Positions 1-5,321 of a stretch of DNA of 5,321 bases are shown piece by piece (within the stretch, counting starts at the first letter, position 1; every line of letters starts with the position of its first letter). The stretch is taken from contig JAFOTA010000074.1 in assembly GCA_017421145.1 (NCBI GenBank), positions 1-5,321 of the forward strand, written 5' to 3'. This stretch comes from Treponema sp. (lineage in GTDB: Bacteria; Spirochaetota; Spirochaetia; Treponematales; Treponemataceae). The notes under the pieces were generated by a model, which saw nothing but the letters and a program-made list of their open reading frames with translations, was not told the origin of the DNA and made no database searches. The position numbers were made by a program, and so were the translations under genes.

Positions 1-1245
1 ACTTTCAAGAACAACCTCATGCTCATGGGCGTGGTGCTTTTTGTTTCCATCATACTTATCCTTACGTTCAGCCGCTTTGCCATTTCACGTTCGCTCCGTC
101 ATCTTACGGCATCTGCAGAAGAAATCCAGAAGGGTAACTTCAACTCGCACATAATCTCATTGCTCAATGACCGCAGGCATGATGAAATCGGTATCCTCAA
201 CCAGAGTACGAAGGATGAGCAGGAATTCCTTAATACTTTCGCACGCTTTACGAACAGGGGCGTTGCAAAAGCCATTGCAAGGAAGGAAATAGATTTTGAG
301 CCTCACCTGAAGGACGTTACCATATTCTTCTCGGACATCCGTGGATTCACCGCAATTTCAGACGGATTCAAAAACCGTTTCGGTGAAGAAAGCCCGCGTG
401 AAATAATCGGGTTCCTGAATGACTACATGAGCCGCATGGTAAACTGCGTGACCATTTCCGGCGGTACGATCGATAAATTTGAAGGCGACGCAATCATGGC
501 GGTATGGGGAATTCTCCGTGACGAAGACCTTGGTTTCGAGCTTCTTCCAGATTCCGACCCGACCAAAAAAGAAAAGGAAGAGAAGCACCGCGCACATGTC
601 ATGTATGATGCAGTCAGCGCAATCCGCGGTACCATTGCAATGCGCTATGCACTCATGCAGTACAACAAGGATGCCGAGGCGTTCACGAAAGCCCATGAAC
701 ATGAGGCAAAGGCAAAATACAAGCCACACATCAGGATCGGATGCGGTATCAACACAGGACGTGCCACTTGCGGTATCATGGGAAGCGAAGACAAGATGGA
801 ATATACTGCCATCGGTGACAGCGTAAACTTTGCAAGCCGTACCGAAAGCTCAAACAAGCCTTGTGGAACGGACATCCTCATAACTCAGGACACATACAAT
901 CTTCTTAAAAAAGATTACATAAAGTGCGAGGAAAACAATTTTACGCTTTCCAAGGAAAATGAAGCTAACGAAATAGTCGTGGAAATGATTCCCGTTGAAT
1001 TCGAGGTCAAGGGAAAGGGTGCCCAGCATTTCTACGGTGTAGTAAACATGCCGCAGTTCAATATAGAAGAATTCTTCAGGGTTTCTGATAAAGATTTCGT
1101 ACTTGATGAAGACTGCGCCCGTTGTGTCGGTCCGACTGGTCCAAAGACGTTGAACGAAATGAGGAACCTGCTCGGAATTCCAATTCCAGAATTTGAATCG
1201 GTGAACTTGAATGAAGAAGAAAACAAAATTCAGGTTAAGAAATGA
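1..1245 (+). CDS. Membrane-bound class III adenylate cyclase with HAMP domain (5' partial)
   Basis: Predicted to convert ATP to cAMP on the cytoplasmic face of the inner membrane. The frame is open from base 1, so the Met at 19 is probably internal and the start and sensor domain lie upstream. Counting residues from base 1: a hydrophobic helix at about 6-28, a HAMP linker at about 23-75 (DEIG motif present; the usual Pro of its first helix is Ser in RSLRHL), and a cyclase domain at about 98-348. The full catalytic set is visible: metal-binding Asp112 (FFSDIRGFT) and Asp163 (KFEGDAIMAVWG), adenine-selecting Lys159 and Thr269 (EYTAIGDSVN), Asn276, and transition-state Arg280. Thr instead of Asp at 269 is the class IIIb pattern. 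The domain carries a charged insertion at about 171-198. A tail after the domain holds Cys372 and Cys375 (CARC). An active adenylate rather than guanylate cyclase is well supported; the ligand it senses is unknown. Confidence 0.93.
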   Translation, partial: TFKNNLMLMGVVLFVSIILILTFSRFAISRSLRHLTASAEEIQKGNFNSHIISLLNDRRHDEIGILNQSTKDEQEFLNTFARFTNRGVAKAIARKEIDFEPHLKDVTIFFSDIRGFTAISDGFKNRFGEESPREIIGFLNDYMSRMVNCVTISGGTIDKFEGDAIMAVWGILRDEDLGFELLPDSDPTKKEKEEKHRAHVMYDAVSAIRGTIAMRYALMQYNKDAEAFTKAHEHEAKAKYKPHIRIGCGINTGRATCGIMGSEDKMEYTAIGDSVNFASRTESSNKPCGTDILITQDTYNLLKKDYIKCEENNFTLSKENEANEIVVEMIPVEFEVKGKGAQHFYGVVNMPQFNIEEFFRVSDKDFVLDEDCARCVGPTGPKTLNEMRNLLGIPIPEFESVNLNEEENKIQVKK

Positions 1246-3967
1246 TTTAGCCGTTCCTTTTTGGATTTCAGTAGTAATATGTCTCATAGCCGCTTCCGTG
1301 TGCTTTCTGTTTTTCTACAGAAGTTTTTTCCGTGCGTTGGAAAAGATGGACGAAGAACCGATTGCGGAAATCACGTTCAAATATAAGACTGCACAGAGAA
1401 AATTCCTTGACCGCGTGGTTTGGGACAGATTGCGCCAGAAATCACCGGTGTACAACGGAGACACCATCCATACGGCTGCTTTGTCTGAGGCTACGGTCTG
1501 GTTTGACGACGGTACGACTCTTGAGCTTGCGGAAAATACCATGGCCCAGGTTTTCAGGCATGAAGACGGTACTTTCGGTGCCGAGGTAGAAGACGGATTT
1601 GCAGTGGTAGATTCATCTTCGGGAACTTCTGATTTTATCCTCACGTCATCAGGAACGCTTTTACGCGTGACTTCCGGTACTAAAATCACCATGCAGACTG
1701 AAAGCGGTACCGTGAACGTGATAGTCCAGGACGGAAAAATCATGCTCGAAGACGGAACCGTGTTTGACGGCGGAAAATCCGTTTCCTTGGATCAGGGCGG
1801 AATCAAAGAGGACGGCTTTTTTGCGCTCAGTCCTTATTACAACGAAAAGATTATTTATTATGACGACGGGCTTTGCAACGTGCATTTCAAGTGGCAGGGC
1901 GGAAAATTCCTTGAAAACCTTACGCTCAGGATTTCGGAGGACAAGTCTTTTTCAAGCATGGTTCAGGAAATCCAGTGCGGCGGAATGACGGAAACTTATG
2001 TCCCCCTCACAAAAGGCATCTATTATTGGAGCCTTTCATCCGGTGAAAATGCGGAAAGCTCATGCTCAGGCAAGATACAGGTGGTGCAGAGCCTAAAGCC
2101 GGAACTGATCACTCCGGTTCAGGATTATACATACCAGTACAGGAAGAGCAATCCTTCGGTGCGCTTTATATGGACGGAATCAAAATCTGCCACGGCATAC
2201 AATTTTGTGGTGTCAAAATCTCCTGACATGAAAAATCCGGTGCTGGAGCAGAGGTCTTCAAGCTCTTCGATCATTTTGTCAACGCTTTCAGAAGGGACTT
2301 ACTATTGGCAGGTGACACCCTATTATACGGCAAACAAAATCGGGCTTACGAATCCTTCGGAAATAGGCTCGTTCAATATAGTGAAGCGCGGTGTACTTGG
2401 TGCGCCTGTACTTTACACTCCGGTCAACGGTGAATTCGTAAACAAGCAGCAGGAAAGGCTCCATCTTTCATGGAGGATGGAAAACGAACCTGCAACGTAC
2501 AAGGTGACTCTTTCACAGAACCAAAATCTGTCTTCTCCTGTTTTTATTAGAGAAACAAGGGAAAATTTCGTTACCTTATCCAAAGAAGATGTTTTAAATT
2601 TGAAGGACGGGCAGTATTATTGGTCCGTGACACAGATTGACGGTGAAGGAAACGTCTCTCCTGCGGCAAAGGTGAGGTCGTTTTATGCAGTGGACGGAAA
2701 AGTCGAGCAGAGGACGATATTCCCGTCTGAAGGATATGAAATATGGCGGCCTCTCGTTGCTGACGTGAGCTTTACATGGAAGTCGAACCTTACTTTTGAG
2801 CAGCATATCCAGATTGCCGGTGATCCTGATTTCAAGAACATCGTCTTTGATTCGGAGGTCAACGGAAACTCTTACAGCGGCGTGAACTTGGCTCAGGGAA
2901 CGTATTACTGGAGGCTTGCTTCGGTAGGCGAGGATTTTTCCACTGCAACGAACCCGAAGAAATTTTTTGTGGTGGGAGAGCTTGAAGCACCTGTGCTCCT
3001 TGATCCAACTGCGGCGAAGAGGGCTGTAGTGCGTCCGGGAGAAAGGTATTCGTTCCACTGGCAGGCTCAGGAAGGCGCGGATTATTACCGCATCAAGCTT
3101 TACAAGGACAACGGAGGAATCCTTCTTCTGGATGAGAATTTCATAGACGGAACCTCTTTCCCGATCAGCATGGAAGGCTATGAAGAGGGCGCCTACAGAT
3201 GGGAAGTCCAGTCATATAAGTACGAGACCGAGCATTCTTCACGTAGGAGCAGCTCTCTTGGTACGGCAACCTTCTCGCTGAGAAAAATCCGCCCGGCAAC
3301 TTTGGTCTACCCGATTGACGGCGTGGTCATAGACGGATGGGAAGCGATTGAAAATCCGCCTGTGTTTACATGGAGCTCCGGTGAAAGCTTTTCAAAGGCA
3401 GACATCGTGCTTTCAAAAAGAAGCGGTTTGAGTGCCGGAACGAAAGTCCTGCGTCAGACCGGATATTCATACAAGTCGGCTCCGCTTTCTGCCGGTACTT
3501 ATGAATGGACCGTAAATGCAACGACGCTTGACAACCTTGACATTTCGTCAGCACGTCCGGCGTATTTTACGGTAAGCGAGATTCCTCCTTTTGCACAACC
3601 GGGGGATGCACGCACCGAAGGCGGAAACATGTTCGATGCAGACTACCTCAGGAAGACTCCTTACATAATCTTCAAGTGGCAGCCTGTACAAAGGGCGGAA
3701 GACTATATACTTGAAATATATAAGGAAGACAAGCTTGTAAGGAAAGAAATTATCGCCGGCAATTCAACCACTGAATTCAAACTTGAGGATCTGGCATCGC
3801 TTTCAAGGGGCGATTTTAAATGGACTGTAAGGGGAGTGCGCATGACCGATGACAAAACCGAGATACTCATTGACGGCTATAAGAGCGAAAACACCTTTAC
3901 CATTGATTATTCTCTGAATTCTACGGGAGGAAAACGTAAGAACATGGGGGATCTGTATGCTCAGTAG
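1211..3967 (+). CDS. FecR-domain protein with one membrane anchor and seven Fn3-like modules
   Basis: 918 residues, function not established. A basic N-terminus (MKKKTKFRLR) precedes a hydrophobic helix at about 14-36 with no obvious cleavage site, so a signal-anchored protein with a periplasmic C-terminus is predicted. Residues about 65-200 read as a FecR domain: YNGDTIHTAALSEATVWFDDG, then repeated short beta-turn units (DGT, SGT, EDGT). From about 206 to 900 come seven Ig/Fn3-like modules (see the repeat entry). The last 20 residues are polar. The start is fixed at 1211 because TGA at 1208-1210 lies in frame directly before the ATG and later starts would lose the anchor. No good Shine-Dalgarno precedes it; the start sits 35 bases inside the cyclase gene, so coupled translation is likely. 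Known FecR proteins relay signals to FecI sigma factors, but none is visible here, so a structural or scaffold role is at least as likely. Confidence 0.9.
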   Translation: MKKKTKFRLRNDLAVPFWISVVICLIAASVCFLFFYRSFFRALEKMDEEPIAEITFKYKTAQRKFLDRVVWDRLRQKSPVYNGDTIHTAALSEATVWFDDGTTLELAENTMAQVFRHEDGTFGAEVEDGFAVVDSSSGTSDFILTSSGTLLRVTSGTKITMQTESGTVNVIVQDGKIMLEDGTVFDGGKSVSLDQGGIKEDGFFALSPYYNEKIIYYDDGLCNVHFKWQGGKFLENLTLRISEDKSFSSMVQEIQCGGMTETYVPLTKGIYYWSLSSGENAESSCSGKIQVVQSLKPELITPVQDYTYQYRKSNPSVRFIWTESKSATAYNFVVSKSPDMKNPVLEQRSSSSSIILSTLSEGTYYWQVTPYYTANKIGLTNPSEIGSFNIVKRGVLGAPVLYTPVNGEFVNKQQERLHLSWRMENEPATYKVTLSQNQNLSSPVFIRETRENFVTLSKEDVLNLKDGQYYWSVTQIDGEGNVSPAAKVRSFYAVDGKVEQRTIFPSEGYEIWRPLVADVSFTWKSNLTFEQHIQIAGDPDFKNIVFDSEVNGNSYSGVNLAQGTYYWRLASVGEDFSTATNPKKFFVVGELEAPVLLDPTAAKRAVVRPGERYSFHWQAQEGADYYRIKLYKDNGGILLLDENFIDGTSFPISMEGYEEGAYRWEVQSYKYETEHSSRRSSSLGTATFSLRKIRPATLVYPIDGVVIDGWEAIENPPVFTWSSGESFSKADIVLSKRSGLSAGTKVLRQTGYSYKSAPLSAGTYEWTVNATTLDNLDISSARPAYFTVSEIPPFAQPGDARTEGGNMFDADYLRKTPYIIFKWQPVQRAEDYILEIYKEDKLVRKEIIAGNSTTEFKLEDLASLSRGDFKWTVRGVRMTDDKTEILIDGYKSENTFTIDYSLNSTGGKRKNMGDLYAQ
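1826..3910 (+). repeat. Seven tandem Fn3-like modules (protein-level repeat)
   Basis: Residues about 206-900 of the FecR protein are seven diverged modules. Each has an early Trp on a beta strand (Trp228, 321, 421, 523, 617, 721, 823; e.g. VHFKW, VSFTW, IIFKW) and a later G-x-[YF]-x-W motif with Trp at 273, 366, 471, 567, 664, 766 and 871 (e.g. GTYYWQV, GQYYWSV, GAYRWEV, GDFKWTV). The two Trp are 44-50 residues apart, and successive modules are spaced 93-105 residues. Most modules open with a proline-containing linker such as PVLYTP, TIFPSEG or TLVYP. Spacing and motif fit a fibronectin type III or related Ig-like fold; the exact family was assigned by eye. DNA identity between the modules is low, so this is an old duplication. 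Confidence 0.82.
3946..3951 (+). promoter_or_regulatory. Probable ribosome binding site of the third gene
   Basis: GGGGGA lies five bases before the ATG at 3957, inside the end of the FecR gene. It is a partial match to the Shine-Dalgarno consensus at a workable distance and supports the 3957 start. A second purine stretch, GGGAGG at 3925-3930, is too far upstream to serve that start. Confidence 0.5.
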
Positions 3968-5237
3968 AAAGCGTTCCGTATCTTTAATGGTTCTATATCT
4001 GTTAAGCCTGCCGTACTGGACTTTGTTCTGCCAGGAAGCGGATCCGGAAAGCAATGACTACGATTTTTTGAGCGATACGCAAAATGAAAACGCCGCAAAC
4101 AACACAGTGCGTCAGCCGTTCAGCTGGGAAAGTGCCGGGGACGTACTGAAATACGGAATCCTAATCGAAAAGAAAAATGAGACGACCGGAAAATATGAAC
4201 AGTATTTTACCTACGTCACGAATGAAGAGGAAACCGAATCATGCATCATATATATTGAGCCGATGCTGCCTCCTGGAAACTACAGGTCGGTGATTACGGT
4301 GTACAACATTCTCGGCGGAATAGAAGAGGACATGACGGCCTATGATGAATTTGAAGTCCACAAGGCATATAAGCCGGAGATCCGTTCAGTAAGCTATCCC
4401 CTCTACATGAGGTCAATCATTTACCTCGATGATTTTGAAAACGACGGTATAATCGACGTTGAAGGACAGAATCTTTTCATGCCGGCTACCGGAAATGATT
4501 TTGCCCCTCACACGGAATATTCCCTTAAAGGATTGGTACGCAGGATAAATCCTATAGAAGTGATTTCTCATGATGACGAGCGCAACAGAAAGATTTCGCT
4601 TCAGTTTGACATGAGGCGTCTGAGTGCCGGAACATACCATCTTTATGCCCGTGATGCAAGCGGACTGCACTCCGATGAAACTGCCGCTTCTGAACTGGTC
4701 GTAAAATTCAAGAAATGGTTCGACCTGGACATTGAGGGCGGCTACATGATGCCTGTAATCCTGCATGATGGAACTCTTCCGGAATATATGGACGCTCCGA
4801 TCCTGCCTTTGAGCGCACAGGTCAGGGTGACTTTCATACCTCTGAAATTCGTATGGGGCTATATCGGTGTGGGACTCAGGGCAACGTACAGCCGTTACAA
4901 CGGAAAGTTTGAAGAATATCCGGTGGACGGAAACATGGAAACAGGACACATCCTTTTCCTCTATCAGCTTCCTGTCTACAAGCGCAGGCTTTTCGTGGAA
5001 TTCCATGCCGGAGCGGGATTCACCCACTTCAACGAGATAAAATTCCATTTTTCACACGGAATAGATTCAGAATTCCTCAATACATTCTCTTTTTCAGCCG
5101 AGGGTGGCGTTTCTGCCCTGTACTACATAAACACAAGGCTTTATGCAGAGGCAGGGCTTGATTATGTCTACACCGTAAACGATGACATGAACGTAGGTAT
5201 GCTCGTTCCCCCAACACGACACGCTTCATTTCGATAG
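3957..5237 (+). CDS. Exported Ig-like/beta-barrel-like envelope protein, frameshifted near its 3' end
   Basis: 426 residues as read; function unknown. The N-terminus (MLSRKRSVSL, then a hydrophobic stretch to about 25) is an export signal. TLFCQEAD at 22-29 could be a relaxed spirochaetal lipobox at Cys25, though Phe at -1 is unusual; signal peptidase I cleavage nearby is the alternative. Residues about 52-135 form an Fn3-like module (FSW at 55-57, PPGNYRSV at 106-113) like those of the upstream protein. Residues about 138-250 look like an IPT/TIG-type domain (IIDVEGQNLF; AGTYHLYARDASG). From about 255 on, alternating aromatic and polar strands rich in Gly and Tyr (VWGYIGVGLRATYSRY, VEFHAGAGFTHF, FSAEGGVSALYY, RLYAEAGLDYVYTV) suggest an outer-membrane beta-barrel. 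The gene overlaps the FecR gene by 11 bases. The stop at 5235-5237 follows a one-base frame change at 5208-5212, so the last nine or so residues are probably spurious. Confidence 0.85.
   Translation: MLSRKRSVSLMVLYLLSLPYWTLFCQEADPESNDYDFLSDTQNENAANNTVRQPFSWESAGDVLKYGILIEKKNETTGKYEQYFTYVTNEEETESCIIYIEPMLPPGNYRSVITVYNILGGIEEDMTAYDEFEVHKAYKPEIRSVSYPLYMRSIIYLDDFENDGIIDVEGQNLFMPATGNDFAPHTEYSLKGLVRRINPIEVISHDDERNRKISLQFDMRRLSAGTYHLYARDASGLHSDETAASELVVKFKKWFDLDIEGGYMMPVILHDGTLPEYMDAPILPLSAQVRVTFIPLKFVWGYIGVGLRATYSRYNGKFEEYPVDGNMETGHILFLYQLPVYKRRLFVEFHAGAGFTHFNEIKFHFSHGIDSEFLNTFSFSAEGGVSALYYINTRLYAEAGLDYVYTVNDDMNVGMLVPPTRHASFR
5208..5212 (+). other. Frameshift site: run of five C residues
   Basis: The reading frame of the third gene passes through GTT-CCC-CCA and stops 22 bases after the run. 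With four Cs, the same protein would continue as VPQHDTLHFDSF and stay open to the window end. A homopolymer length error in sequencing or assembly is the simplest cause. A genuine inactivating insertion, or +1 ribosomal slippage on the Pro codon CCC-C, is possible but less likely. Confidence 0.72.
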
Positions 5238-5321
5238 TTTCACGGACTTTATCTCGGCTAAGGTAAACGTGGACGGTACCGAAATGGACGTGCCTTACCT
5301 CAAGGAATACGCGCCTGTCAA
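5209..5321 (+). CDS. Continuation of the third gene in the shifted frame (3' partial)
   Basis: Read from 5209, this frame gives 37 codons without a stop to the window edge, including FDSFTDFISAKVNVDG and VPYLKEYAPV, with codon use like the genes upstream (AAG, GAA, CTC, GAC). Going backwards, the frame is closed by TAG at 5194-5196 and has no plausible start with a ribosome site; the only ATG is at 5284. It is therefore better explained as the rest of gene 3 than as a new gene, which would make that protein at least 454 residues. The segment looks less barrel-like than what precedes it, so a join to unrelated sequence cannot be excluded. Confidence 0.65.

Noticed and set aside
479..826. Plus-strand alternative frame of 115 codons inside the cyclase gene
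   Set aside because: It overlaps the catalytic core, where every key residue is present in the main frame; the alternative peptide is Ser/Arg/Met-rich and typical of an out-of-frame reading.
850..1287. Antisense frame of 145 codons across the gene 1/gene 2 junction
   Set aside because: Rich in Phe and Ile from the reverse reading of A-rich codons, with no domain or ribosome site; both + strand genes are better supported.
2594..3058. Antisense open frame of 154 codons opposite the Fn3 modules
   Set aside because: The + strand carries two clear Fn3-like modules here; the antisense peptide is basic, low in recognisable structure and has no supporting signals.
3900..3967. Terminator or promoter between gene 2 and gene 3
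   Set aside because: The genes overlap by 11 bases and no GC-rich hairpin followed by a T run, nor a -10/-35 pair, is evident.
4413..5048. Long antisense open frame (211 codons) opposite gene 3
   Set aside because: It lies wholly within a well-supported coding region on the + strand. Its peptide has no recognisable domain and no start context, and this codon usage often leaves long antisense frames open.
5208..5237. Programmed +1 frameshift at CCC-CCA as a regulatory device
   Set aside because: +1 slippage on CCC-C is known, but there is no visible stimulator or typical recoding context, and a homopolymer length error explains the data more simply. It is kept only as an alternative.

Overview
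The window is coding from end to end on the + strand. It holds three tightly packed, overlapping genes and has no intergenic gap, no RNA gene, no mobile element and no recognisable promoter or terminator. Protein style, moderate GC (mid-40s percent by eye), and the combination of a membrane cyclase, a FecR/Ig-like anchored protein and an outer-membrane barrel-like protein suggest a spirochaete, most likely a Treponema of the gut or rumen type. From memory only, the order resembles the T. pallidum TP0485 (adenylate cyclase) / TP0484 / TP0483 neighbourhood. I could not verify this, and the organism call is an inference.

Layout: (1) 1-1245 is the 3' part of a membrane-bound class III adenylate cyclase (last transmembrane helix, HAMP linker, cyclase domain, short C-terminal tail); its N-terminal sensor lies upstream of the window. 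(2) 1211-3967 is a 918-residue protein anchored by one N-terminal transmembrane helix. It carries a FecR domain followed by seven fibronectin-III-like modules of about 100 residues, each with the same two-tryptophan signature. It overlaps gene 1 by 35 bases. (3) 3957-5237 is an exported protein with an N-terminal Ig/Fn3-like module, a probable IPT/TIG-like domain and a C-terminal beta-strand-rich, barrel-like region. It overlaps gene 2 by 11 bases.

Gene 3 stops at 5235-5237 only because of a run of five Cs at 5208-5212. Removing one C restores an open frame to the window end (5321), so the gene as given is frameshifted, either by sequence error or by real mutation, and its true C-terminus lies beyond the window.

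Working model (inference): one transcript encodes a cAMP-producing membrane sensor, an inner-membrane-anchored periplasmic rod and an outer-membrane partner. The rod and the outer-membrane protein share a module type, so they may form a physical link across the periplasm that is co-expressed with, or read by, the cyclase. No FecI-type sigma factor is visible beside the FecR domain.
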